Source: Deltaproteobacteria bacterium
GTDB taxonomy: Bacteria; Desulfobacterota; Desulfomonilia; UBA1062
Direction: 5' to 3'
Length of the DNA: 7,043 nucleotides
NCBI GenBank assembly: GCA_003643935.1
Contig: QMLJ01000053.1
Span: 1-7,043 of the forward strand
Positions 1-6,292 of the stretch are shown here, one piece after another (the stretch's first letter is position 1; each line of letters opens with the position of its first letter). The position numbers were made by a program, and so were the translations under genes. Below the pieces are notes generated by a model. That model saw nothing but the letters and a program-made list of their open reading frames with translations, was not told the DNA's origin and ran no database searches.

Positions 1-904
1 CCGGGCAGCCTACCTCAGCACCACCAAAGGTGGATACATGTATAAATGGGTTGGCATGAAAGAACGATTCATATTCAGGCCTGAAGCACGTGGCAGACAT
101 GGGATACATGCCACCTGATAGCCCCTTTCCTATAACCATTATGTCAGGTACCACGCCGAAATGTTCAATGGCCCATAGCTTTCCTGTGCGACCAAGGCCT
201 GTCTGGACCTCGTCTATTATGAGTAGCGCCCCTTTTTTCCTGCATAGTTCAAGGGCATCCTTGTAAAAGTCTTGGGGGGGTATGGGGATTCCATAGGTTG
301 CCGGTATGGTCTCGAATATCACTGCTGCTGTATTGTTGCTCACAGCATCAGAAAGTGCATCTATGTCGCCGAAAGGTACCTGGATGAATCCAGGTGGGTT
401 TGGACCGAATGGTGCCCTGTACTGCTCGTCGCCGGTTGCTAAAGCAAGGCCTGTATGGCCGTGGTATCCCCCTCTTGCAGATACTACGTTGAGCCTACCC
501 GTGTATCCCCTTGCTAGCTTTATGGCAAGGTCTATGGCCTCACCTCCACCCACCCCGAACACTGTGTACTGAATATCGCCTGGAGTAAGCTCGGCCAACC
601 TCTCTGCAAGTAATGCCCTCTGCTCGCTTATCAGGTGATGATTTCCTATGTCCAGTTCCTCTATGCTCTTTATGAGCGCATCTATGACCTTTTTGTTCCT
701 GTGTCCCAGGTTGAAAACACCGCCGTTACAGTGGCAGTTTATAAGCCTCTTTCCTGATGTCGCGTCCCAGACATATGGGCCTTCCCTCTTACCAAAGACA
801 AAGTCTATGCCCACGGAAGTGAAGAATTCTGCCTTTCCAGAAGACACGTAATCCGAGAACCTTTTTACAATTCCTTGCTTTGTGTCAGTACCTATGAAAC
901 TCAC
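1..904 (-). CDS. Class III PLP-dependent aminotransferase, 3' end missing
   Basis: This is a fold-type I, class III aminotransferase (aspartate/GABA/acetylornithine/putrescine aminotransferase group), expected to be cytoplasmic. Only the first 301 residues lie in the window; the family usually has 400-450. The GTG start is chosen because a near-perfect Shine-Dalgarno sequence (TAAGGAGGT) lies five bases before it. Residues 42-68 match the usual N-terminal strand region ([11 protein letters not shown], then NLGH). Residues 117-132 ([16 protein letters not shown]) form the cofactor phosphate loop, YHGH at 147-150 follows, and [13 protein letters not shown] at 229-241 holds Asp231, which should bind the pyridine nitrogen. 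VIGKGLSGG at 257-265 holds Lys260, the expected Schiff-base lysine. STFGG at 291-295 is also typical. The usual Ser of the phosphate loop (NSGxEA) is Gly here. The frame is open throughout, including a run of seven C. Family assignment is firm, but the substrate cannot be read from sequence. The gene diverges from the AOR gene. Confidence 0.93.
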   Translation of the reverse strand, partial: MSFIGTDTKQGIVKRFSDYVSSGKAEFFTSVGIDFVFGKREGPYVWDATSGKRLINCHCNGGVFNLGHRNKKVIDALIKSIEELDIGNHHLISEQRALLAERLAELTPGDIQYTVFGVGGGEAIDLAIKLARGYTGRLNVVSARGGYHGHTGLALATGDEQYRAPFGPNPPGFIQVPFGDIDALSDAVSNNTAAVIFETIPATYGIPIPPQDFYKDALELCRKKGALLIIDEVQTGLGRTGKLWAIEHFGVVPDIMVIGKGLSGGMYPMSATCFRPEYESFFHANPFIHVSTFGGAEVGCP

Positions 905-909
905 TTGAG

Positions 910-918
910 ACCTCCTTA
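910..918 (-). promoter_or_regulatory. Strong ribosome binding site that fixes the aminotransferase GTG start
   Basis: Read on the minus strand this is TAAGGAGGT, nine consecutive bases complementary to the 16S rRNA 3' end. It ends five bases before the GTG at 904. It is the best Shine-Dalgarno match in the window and decides the start of the aminotransferase. Confidence 0.8.
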
Positions 919-939
919 AAAATTGCAGGTTGCTATATA

Positions 940-968
940 AGTATATTAATTAAAGCGCTTGTTTGCAA
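940..968 (-). promoter_or_regulatory. Predicted sigma70-type promoter of the aminotransferase
   Basis: On the minus strand a -35 box TTGCAA (963-968; 4 of 6 consensus) and a -10 box TATACT (940-945; 5 of 6) are separated by 17 bases. Transcription would begin near 933 and give a leader of about 29 bases. Its -35 box lies 14 bases from the -35 box of the divergent AOR promoter, so the two promoters are back to back. This rests on box matching only. Confidence 0.55.
953..960. promoter_or_regulatory. AAGCGCTT palindrome between the aminotransferase -35 and -10 boxes
   Basis: A perfect 8-bp palindrome (AAGCGCTT) directly adjoins another, TTAATTAA (946-953), and both lie within the 17-base spacer of the aminotransferase promoter. 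A palindrome with a central CG is a shape used by LacI/GalR-type and other dimeric repressors. Symmetry does not extend beyond the core, so operator function is only a suggestion. Confidence 0.3.
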
Positions 969-982
969 CAATTTGATTCGTA

Positions 983-1011
983 TTTACGGACAAGTTGTTT
1001 TAAGATATTAT
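983..1011 (+). promoter_or_regulatory. Predicted sigma70-type promoter of the AOR gene
   Basis: A -35 box TTTACG (983-988; 4 of 6) and a -10 box TATTAT (1006-1011; 5 of 6) are separated by 17 bases. Transcription would start near 1018 and leave a leader of about 56 bases. The -10 box lies inside the left arm of an inverted repeat. The region is very AT-rich, so chance matches are possible. Confidence 0.5.
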
Positions 1012-1031
1012 TAGGTACGAATAATAACTTA
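1001..1031. repeat. 12-bp-arm inverted repeat over the AOR -10 box and start point
   Basis: TAAGATATTATT (1001-1012) and AATAATAACTTA (1020-1031) are reverse complements at 11 of 12 positions, around the 7-base spacer AGGTACG. The repeat covers the predicted -10 box and transcription start of the AOR gene, where a repressor would act. There is no U tract after it and it is AT-rich, so it does not look like a terminator. It is a candidate operator. Confidence 0.5.
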
Positions 1032-1043
1032 CATAATAACTTA
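1021..1043. repeat. Tandem 11-bp direct repeat in the AOR leader
   Basis: ATAATAACTTA occurs at 1021-1031 and again at 1033-1043, a period of 12 bases, and it continues into AATAAGC. The first copy is also the right arm of the inverted repeat. Three related half-sites (one inverted, two direct) therefore lie in 43 bases. They may be binding half-sites for a regulator or affect mRNA access. Confidence 0.55.
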
Positions 1044-1073
1044 ATAAGCAAGTTAGGGTAAGGGGAGGCATAC

Positions 1074-2990
1074 ATGGCATCTAGATACAAGGGATATATG
1101 GGAAAGGTCGTTGAGATCAATCTAACAAAAGGAAAGATAGGTGAATACGAGATAAGCGACGACGAAAGGGAGACGTTTATAGGTGGTAAGTACCTGTCCA
1201 CAAAGATACTCTGGGATAGGTTAATGCCAGGTACAGATCCATTAGGTGAGGGTAATATCCTGGTTGTAATGACCTCCCCTTTTACAGGATCAGGTGCGCC
1301 AAGCACAAGCCGGTATGACATATCAGCCAAGAGTCCACTTACAGGTGCAATAGGTCATTCCAACAGCGGTGGCAATTTCGGTATACACCTCAAGAGAGCG
1401 GGATTCGACGGCATTGTTATACGGGGCAGGGCGGAGAATCCTGTCTATATTGAGATAGATTTCGGCAATGTCAGCATAAAGGATGCAGCAGATCTGTGGG
1501 GCCTCGATACAGAGGAAACCCAGGATAGGCTTGGCAAGGGTGGCAAGATGGTCATTGGGCCTGCGGGGGAGAACCAGGTTCTCTATGCGTCCATAGTGTC
1601 CGAGGAAAGGACACATGGCAGGTGTGGTCTTGGTGCTGTAATGGGATCAAAAAATCTCAAGGCCATTGTTGCCAGGGGCGCAAAGAGGGTCCCTGTCTAC
1701 AATGAGACACTATTCAACGAGCTTAGGAAAAAGTGGTTCCAGGTGCTAAAGTCCCATCCCTATACAGGTGACATGCTGCCCAGATATGGGTCGGCATCGT
1801 TTCTTAAGTATATAAACAGCGGCAATACCCTACCTACGCACGATTTTACAAGGGGTAAATTTGAGAGGGCAGGTAAGATCTCGGGAGAGAGGCTTGCCGA
1901 GAAATACATGACAAGAAACTATGGCTGCGTGTCATGTCCGGTGCGATGTGGTAGGAGGGTTATGATAGGGGACAAGGAAGTCAAGGGTCCTGAGTTCGAG
2001 ACACTGGCCCTTTTTGGCTCAAACCTGGATCTGGATGACATGGAAAAGATAATTGAGTGGAATCACAAGCTGGATCTTCTGGGCCTGGATTCCATAAGTA
2101 CAGGTACTACCATAGGGTTTGCCATGGAACTAAGTGAGAAAGGCCTTTGGAACAACGGCCTTTCCTTTGGCAATCCAGATGACATAGGCAAGGTAATAGA
2201 AGACATAGCATACAGGAGGGGTATAGGAGACGAGCTTGCAGAAGGCACGAAGAGGCTTGCAAGAAAATATGGCGGTGAGGACTTTGCCCCTCATGTAAAG
2301 GGTCTTGAACTACCTGCATACGAACCAAGGGGTAGCGTAGGACATGGCCTTGGATATGCCACTGCGAGCAGGGGTGGATGCCATCTGGATGCAGGCTACA
2401 TTGTCATGTACGAAAGGGTGATACCCTCTCCTTGGGAACCTTATGATACTAAAAGCAAACCATCACTGACGGTCTTGAGCCAGTCGCTCCTGGGAGGGAT
2501 AAGTGCCATGGGCTCATGCCTGTTTTCTACGCTGACCGCATTTCCCAAACCCATGATCAATCTGGAGCCAGACAGCGTTGTATCCAAAATGATTTCCTGG
2601 ATCCTTACACACTCCTACAGGATGACCGAGTTAATGCTGAGGTTGCCAGCGAATGTGTTACCCTTACACCTGCCTTTCTCAATGATGCCCCATACAAGGA
2701 CATTTGAGGCCTTAACAGGTATGCGCATGCGTCTTGGTGAATTGCTCCACGTGGGATACCGTGGTTATGCACTGGAGAGGCTGTTTAATATCAGGGAAGG
2801 CATTACAAAGGCTGATGACTCCTTGTCCAGGCGTTTTACAAGTGTTCTCCAGCAACCCCTTAACCCTGATTCTAGGGTGAGGCTGGATGAAATGCTCCCG
2901 CGTTACTACCGTTTGAGAGGATGGGATGAAGAAGGTGTTCCAAGGCAGGCAGAATTGAAGAGATTGGGACTTTCAAGATATTTGGCTTGA
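1074..2990 (+). CDS. Tungsten/molybdenum aldehyde ferredoxin oxidoreductase (AOR family), atypical
   Basis: The expected role is oxidation of an aldehyde to a carboxylic acid with electrons passed to ferredoxin, in the cytoplasm. The ATG follows GGGGAGG by five bases. Length is 638 residues against about 605 in the Pyrococcus enzyme. Arg80 and Asn97 (SNSGG) match first-pterin contacts. CVSCPVRC (Cys285, 288, 292) plus Cys482 should bind a [4Fe-4S] cluster. Glu309 (GPEFET) and His437 (RGGCH) correspond to the active-site Glu/His pair. DLLGLD (334-339) is one pterin motif. The second, normally an Asp-start motif ending in Cys, is SAMGSC (477-482), so the Asp is Ser. Between Cys482 and ERLFN (568) there are about 46 more residues than in Pyrococcus, and this stretch is hydrophobic. 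No signal peptide or small electron-transfer subunit is seen. Substrate and metal are unknown. Confidence 0.92.
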   Translation: MASRYKGYMGKVVEINLTKGKIGEYEISDDERETFIGGKYLSTKILWDRLMPGTDPLGEGNILVVMTSPFTGSGAPSTSRYDISAKSPLTGAIGHSNSGGNFGIHLKRAGFDGIVIRGRAENPVYIEIDFGNVSIKDAADLWGLDTEETQDRLGKGGKMVIGPAGENQVLYASIVSEERTHGRCGLGAVMGSKNLKAIVARGAKRVPVYNETLFNELRKKWFQVLKSHPYTGDMLPRYGSASFLKYINSGNTLPTHDFTRGKFERAGKISGERLAEKYMTRNYGCVSCPVRCGRRVMIGDKEVKGPEFETLALFGSNLDLDDMEKIIEWNHKLDLLGLDSISTGTTIGFAMELSEKGLWNNGLSFGNPDDIGKVIEDIAYRRGIGDELAEGTKRLARKYGGEDFAPHVKGLELPAYEPRGSVGHGLGYATASRGGCHLDAGYIVMYERVIPSPWEPYDTKSKPSLTVLSQSLLGGISAMGSCLFSTLTAFPKPMINLEPDSVVSKMISWILTHSYRMTELMLRLPANVLPLHLPFSMMPHTRTFEALTGMRMRLGELLHVGYRGYALERLFNIREGITKADDSLSRRFTSVLQQPLNPDSRVRLDEMLPRYYRLRGWDEEGVPRQAELKRLGLSRYLA

Positions 2991-3014
2991 CATCCTGAAA
3001 TCTTGTAATATATT
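2987..3014 (+). promoter_or_regulatory. Strong promoter of the rpsP operon, overlapping the AOR stop codon
   Basis: A perfect -35 box TTGACA (2987-2992) is followed after 16 bases by TATATT (3009-3014; 5 of 6). The TGA within the -35 box is the AOR stop codon (2988-2990). Transcription would start near 3021, about 35 bases before rpsP. No terminator separates the AOR gene from rpsP, so AOR transcripts may also read into the operon. Confidence 0.7.
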
Positions 3015-3055
3015 CAAGGTCTATACCGTAAGTACAGGAAGGGGAAAGATTACGC

Positions 3056-3301
3056 ATGGCAGTATCAATCAGGTTAAGCCGAAGAGGTGCTAACAAGAAG
3101 CCGTTTTACAGGGTGGTTGTGGCTGATTCAAGATTCAAGCGTGACGGCAGATTTCTTGAGATAGTTGGTTATTTTGATCCCAGGAAGAGGGCAGAGAGTG
3201 TGAATCTGAAGATAGACAGGATAAAGTACTGGGCTGACAAGGGCGTTAAAATTAGTCCTGCCGTTAAGAAGTTGATAAAGGAAAAGGGATTCTCGATTTA
3301 G
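3056..3301 (+). CDS. rpsP: Small ribosomal subunit protein bS16
   Basis: bS16 binds 16S rRNA in the body of the 30S subunit and stabilises it during assembly. The 81-residue length is normal. The N-terminal segment (MAVSIRLSRRGANKKPFYRV, residues 1-20) and the following VADSRFKRDGRFLEIVGYFDP are characteristic, and residues 50-76 (LKIDRIKYWADKGVKISPAV and on) form the usual C-terminal part. The ATG is preceded by AGGAAGGGG, but the gap is about 11 bases, longer than usual. It is the first gene after a strong promoter and heads the operon khpA-rimM-trmD-rplS. Eight of its ten Arg codons are AGA or AGG. No ffh gene lies upstream, unlike in many bacteria. Confidence 0.97.
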   Translation: MAVSIRLSRRGANKKPFYRVVVADSRFKRDGRFLEIVGYFDPRKRAESVNLKIDRIKYWADKGVKISPAVKKLIKEKGFSI

Positions 3302-3333
3302 TCTAAAAAATATTGTTGATGCGAGGGTAAACC

Positions 3334-3564
3334 ATGAAAGAGTTGATTGAGTACATTGCCAAAGCCTTGGTAGACAACCCGGATGAAGTACAGGTTAGGG
3401 AGGTTGAAGGAGAGGTTACATCCGTGATTGAGCTTAGAGTGGCAAAGTCGGATCTCGGCAAGGTCATCGGTAAAGAAGGCAGAACTGCAAGGGCCATGCG
3501 AACCCTGCTTACAGCAGCATCCACAAAGATAAACAAGAGGGCAGTGCTCGAAATCATTGAGTAA
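3334..3564 (+). CDS. khpA: Small KH-domain RNA-binding protein KhpA
   Basis: This 76-residue protein is a single KH domain that binds RNA. In Firmicutes and Thermotoga-like bacteria it lies between rpsP and rimM and can pair with KhpB (Jag). The KH signature is VIGKEGR at 44-50, whose GKEG loop (46-49) should contact nucleic acid. It is preceded by KSDLGK and followed by the helix [12 protein letters not shown]. The start is supported by GAGGG six bases upstream. It begins 32 bases after rpsP, and its TAA stop directly abuts the rimM ATG, so translation of the two is probably coupled. KhpB is not in this window. Confidence 0.92.
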   Translation: MKELIEYIAKALVDNPDEVQVREVEGEVTSVIELRVAKSDLGKVIGKEGRTARAMRTLLTAASTKINKRAVLEIIE

Positions 3565-4071
3565 ATGAAAGATTTACTCGTCTCGATAGCCAGGGTAAAG
3601 GGCCCGAGGGGCCTTAAGGGCCAGATATGGCTCAGACCCTATGGTGATTCTTTTGAACAGTTCAAACATTACAAGTACATAATGGTAGGCAAGGACCATA
3701 GGCCTTTAGAAGTCGTGCACTGCCAGCAGAAAGGTAATATGTACATAGTTGAATTAAAAGGCCTAAATACCAGGGAGCAGGTCGACAGTATCAAGGGTGA
3801 AGAGGTCTTTATCAAAAAGGAGTGGTTGCCGCCTCTTGAAGATGATGAGTACTACTGGTGCGACTTGATAGGTATGCAGGTCTTTGACCTGGAGGGCACC
3901 TACCTTGGAGACCTGCTGAATATCTTCAGGACCGGTAGTAACGACGTGTATGTTGTTAACAAGGAAAAGGAATACCTGATTCCTGCAACAGTAGATGTTG
4001 TCAAGGAAGTCTCAATAAAAGAATCCAAGATGATTATTGACACAGCCCCCTTGGAAGGGTTGATGGAATAA
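3565..4071 (+). CDS. rimM: Ribosome maturation factor RimM
   Basis: RimM assists maturation of the 30S head, binding near uS19. The 168 residues match the family. The N-terminal RimM domain (about 1-85) has the KGPRGLKGQIWLRP signature at 12-25. The C-terminal PRC-barrel (about 95-165) begins with YYWCDLIGMQV (96-106) and contains TGSNDVYVV (123-131) and YLIPATVDVV (137-146). The ATG follows the khpA stop codon with no gap. No Shine-Dalgarno sequence is visible, so translation probably depends on ribosomes finishing khpA. It precedes trmD, the usual arrangement. Confidence 0.95.
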   Translation: MKDLLVSIARVKGPRGLKGQIWLRPYGDSFEQFKHYKYIMVGKDHRPLEVVHCQQKGNMYIVELKGLNTREQVDSIKGEEVFIKKEWLPPLEDDEYYWCDLIGMQVFDLEGTYLGDLLNIFRTGSNDVYVVNKEKEYLIPATVDVVKEVSIKESKMIIDTAPLEGLME

Positions 4072-4092
4072 ACCAGCTATAACATTCCGGCC

Positions 4093-4809
4093 ATGGTCAT
4101 ACACGTTATAACCCTGTTTCCTTCCATGTTTAAGGGTTTCATTGATAGCAGTATAATCTCCAGGGCCATTGACAAGGATGCAGTGGATATTCGTCTCGTT
4201 GACCTTAGGTCCTTTGGCATGGGTCCCCATAGGATTGTGGATGATACCCCCTTTGGAGGAGGTGGCGGCATGGTCATGAGAGTGGAGCCCATTCATAATG
4301 CGCTCAAAGGCATTGAAGGCAGTGCTGGTCATGTCATACTGACCACCCCAAGGGGTAAGATCTTTAAGCAGGATGATGCTTTCAGGCTCAGCAAGGAAGA
4401 CACGATTACCATAATATGCGGGCATTATGAGGGCGTGGATGAAAGGGTAAGCGAGCTCTTTGTTGATGAGGAGCTTTCCATAGGTGACTACGTTCTTACC
4501 GGTGGTGAGATACCTGCAATGGCAATAATAGATGCAGTGGTTAGGATTATACCTGGAGTTCTTGGTAAGAATACCATTATTACAGGTGATTCACATTACA
4601 CAGGTCTCCTTGAACATCCGCAATATACCAGGCCAAGAGAATATATGGGCAAGGCGGTCCCTAGTGTGCTCTTAAGCGGCAATCATAAGGAGATACAAAA
4701 ATGGCGCAGGATGATGTCCCTGAAGGCAACCATGGACAGGAGACCGGATATGCTTGAGAAGACTAGCCTCACAGAAGAAGATATCCTCATTCTTAAAGAG
4801 GATGGATGA
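4093..4809 (+). CDS. trmD: tRNA (guanine-N1)-methyltransferase TrmD
   Basis: TrmD methylates G37 at N1 in tRNAs that have a G before the anticodon, preventing +1 frameshifts. It is a SAM-dependent SPOUT enzyme with a deep trefoil knot. The 238 residues are full length. Seen are ITLFPSMF (6-13), FGGGGGMV (54-61), CGHYEGVDERV (109-119), SIGDYVLTGGEIPAM (129-143) and VVRIIPGVLG (149-158). Asp166 (GDSHYTGLLEHPQYTRP) matches the catalytic base region, and VLLSGNH and RRPDML lie towards the C terminus. The ATG gives the usual start (VIHVITLFP), but no Shine-Dalgarno sequence precedes it. The 21-base gap after rimM suggests re-initiation. An in-frame stop at 4069 limits any longer start. Confidence 0.96.
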   Translation: MVIHVITLFPSMFKGFIDSSIISRAIDKDAVDIRLVDLRSFGMGPHRIVDDTPFGGGGGMVMRVEPIHNALKGIEGSAGHVILTTPRGKIFKQDDAFRLSKEDTITIICGHYEGVDERVSELFVDEELSIGDYVLTGGEIPAMAIIDAVVRIIPGVLGKNTIITGDSHYTGLLEHPQYTRPREYMGKAVPSVLLSGNHKEIQKWRRMMSLKATMDRRPDMLEKTSLTEEDILILKEDG

Positions 4810-4818
4810 GGAAAATAG

Positions 4819-5346
4819 ATGCTTTACGTGATTTTACTCCATTGGCCCTGCCTTGACGTAAAGGGAAGGGAAGTTGCAACCGCGATCACAAATATGGATA
4901 TACACGATTGTTCAAGAGTTTGCTTGACATATGGTGTAAAGAAGCTTTATATCGTTCATCCATATCAGGCCCAGCTTGACTTGGCGGCCAGGATAATGGA
5001 ACACTGGTTAAAAGGAGCTGGAGCTGAGTATAATCCTTTAAGGAAAAGGGCATTTGAAGTAGTAAGGTTGGCAAGAGACATGGATGATGTTAGAAAAGAG
5101 ACCAATGCATACACCATAGCTACATCAGCACACCAAAGGGGTGATTGTATTAGCTGGGACAGTGTAAGGTCACTTTCCGGACAAATGGATGTACAGCTTG
5201 TATTTGGTACCGGGTGGGGACTTGCCCCTAGCGTACTTGAGAGCGTGGATGCTGTGGCGGAACCAATAAGGGGTACTGGAGATTACAACCATCTCTCAGT
5301 CAGGTCTGCTATGGCTATAGCCTTGGACAGGATACTCGGGAGGTAA
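4819..5346 (+). CDS. TM1570-type SPOUT RNA methyltransferase (Methyltrn_RNA_4 family)
   Basis: The 175 residues resemble the small family typified by Thermotoga maritima TM1570, a predicted SAM-dependent RNA methyltransferase with a SPOUT fold, encoded between trmD and rplS. Family signatures are ATAITNMDIHDCSRVCLTYGV (about 20-40), LYIVHP (43-48), a central LRKRAFEVV stretch, and a C-terminal SAM-site/knot region LVFGTGWGLAP (127-137) with IRGTGDYNHLSVRSAMAIALDRIL (150-173). The start is supported by GAGG seven bases upstream, and the gap after trmD is nine bases. The RNA substrate is not known to me. The context suggests a tRNA or rRNA target. It is not a trmD duplicate, since the sequences are unrelated outside the fold. 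Confidence 0.85.
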   Translation: MLYVILLHWPCLDVKGREVATAITNMDIHDCSRVCLTYGVKKLYIVHPYQAQLDLAARIMEHWLKGAGAEYNPLRKRAFEVVRLARDMDDVRKETNAYTIATSAHQRGDCISWDSVRSLSGQMDVQLVFGTGWGLAPSVLESVDAVAEPIRGTGDYNHLSVRSAMAIALDRILGR

Positions 5347-5349
5347 GAG

Positions 5350-5691
5350 ATGGACCTAGTAGAAGACTTTGAAAAATCGCAGATGAAGCCGGACATTCCA
5401 GAGATACGTATCGGTGACAAGGTGAGGGTACACATAAAGATTGTGGAGGGTAACAGGGAAAGGTTGCAGGTCTTTGAAGGCATTGTGATTGCAAGGCATA
5501 GGGGAAATCATCGTGAGACCATTACCGTAAGGAAGGTTTCTTACGGCATCGGGGTGGAAAGAGTTCTGCCCATTCATTCTCCTGTTATAGAAAAGGTAGA
5601 GATAGTAAGCCACTCCAAAGTCAGGAGGGCAAAACTTTACTATCTCAGGGAGAGAAGGGGCAAGGCAGCAAGAATGAAAGAAATCTGGTAA
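5350..5691 (+). CDS. rplS: Large ribosomal subunit protein bL19
   Basis: bL19 sits at the interface of the 50S and 30S subunits near bridge B8. The 113 residues are normal. Characteristic stretches are [20 protein letters not shown] (19-38), [35 protein letters not shown], and the basic C terminus [22 protein letters not shown]. The ATG lies five bases after GGGAGGT, which overlaps the stop codon of the upstream methyltransferase gene (three bases between genes). Translation is thus efficiently started and closely linked to the gene before it. Confidence 0.97.
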   Translation: MDLVEDFEKSQMKPDIPEIRIGDKVRVHIKIVEGNRERLQVFEGIVIARHRGNHRETITVRKVSYGIGVERVLPIHSPVIEKVEIVSHSKVRRAKLYYLRERRGKAARMKEIW

Positions 5692-5698
5692 GGTAGAT

Positions 5699-6292
5699 AT
5701 GTCTATAGAGGATGATCTCCTAAAGCAAGGTATATGGCCTGTCTGTGGGCTGGACGAGGCAGGTAGAGGCCCGCTTGCAGGACCGGTTGTTGCTGCAGCC
5801 GTTGTTTTGCCACCAGGGGATTCTCTGAGGTCGATAGTCAAAGATTCAAAGAAACTCAGTCCCAAAAAGAGGCAAGACATATTTGAGCGTATAAAGCGCC
5901 ATCCTGGTGTGGAGATAGGCGTGGGAGCTGTGGGGCCTGACATAATCGACAAGTTAAACATACTTGATGCTACCTTTCTTGCAATGAAGAGAGCAGTAGA
6001 TGCCCTCCAAATAGACGTTGAATACGCCTTGGTTGATGGTAACATGGTACCAAGGCTTGATTGCAAAAGCATTGCCGTTGTTAAGGGGGATTCAACTGAG
6101 CCTTCCATATCAGCGGCGAGTATAGTGGCAAAGGTTATCAGGGATGGTTATATGTTGGCCATGGATAGACTGTACCCGGGTTATGACTTTGCATCTCACA
6201 AAGGTTATCCAACCCCGACGCATTTCAGGGCCATAAGGACACTTGGTGCCTGTCCTCTGCATAGGAAGACGTTCAAGGGTGTCTGTCTATAA
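5699..6292 (+). CDS. rnhB: Ribonuclease HII
   Basis: RNase HII cuts the RNA strand of RNA-DNA hybrids and removes single ribonucleotides from DNA. The 197 residues are full length. The catalytic acidic set is complete: Asp19 and Glu20 in GLDEAGRGPLAGPV, Asp113 in LVDGN, and Asp131 in KGDS. DSKKLSPKKR (49-58), SISAASIVAKVIRD (136-149) and HKGYPTPTH (167-175) are also typical. An AAGGTAG element between the rplS stop and the ATG serves as ribosome binding site, with a seven-base gap between genes. Its 3' end overlaps yraN by 14 bases. rplS-rnhB-yraN is a common bacterial order. Confidence 0.96.
   Translation: MSIEDDLLKQGIWPVCGLDEAGRGPLAGPVVAAAVVLPPGDSLRSIVKDSKKLSPKKRQDIFERIKRHPGVEIGVGAVGPDIIDKLNILDATFLAMKRAVDALQIDVEYALVDGNMVPRLDCKSIAVVKGDSTEPSISAASIVAKVIRDGYMLAMDRLYPGYDFASHKGYPTPTHFRAIRTLGACPLHRKTFKGVCL

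Noticed and set aside
274..280. Possible frameshift at a run of seven G (seven C in the aminotransferase)
   Set aside because: The frame reads through as [15 protein letters not shown] and continues into the expected [11 protein letters not shown] motif, so no shift is present.
306..851. Two short plus-strand open frames of 88 and 67 codons
   Set aside because: They are antisense to the aminotransferase, whose minus-strand frame carries all the expected class III motifs.
1001..1043. The AT-rich repeats as a small CRISPR or replication iteron array
   Set aside because: There are only two direct copies, spaced one base apart, with no spacers, and they sit between a promoter and its gene. A regulatory role is simpler.
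950..1330. A 126-codon minus-strand open frame starting within the AOR gene and running into the intergenic region
   Set aside because: It is antisense to clear AOR coding sequence, has no family resemblance, and would end inside the divergent promoter region.
3002..3018. CTTG/CAAG inverted repeat as a terminator after the AOR gene
   Set aside because: The arms are only four bases around a 9-base loop, no U tract follows, and it overlaps the rpsP -10 box.
5356..6108. A 250-codon open frame on the minus strand opposite rplS and rnhB
   Set aside because: It lies opposite two certain genes, has no recognisable motif, and its product is rich in Ser, Pro and Leu, as expected of an antisense reading.
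6243..6278. TTG at 6243 as a longer yraN start
   Set aside because: It adds 12 residues unlike the family, extends the overlap with rnhB to 50 bases, and has no ribosome binding site. GTG at 6279 fits better.
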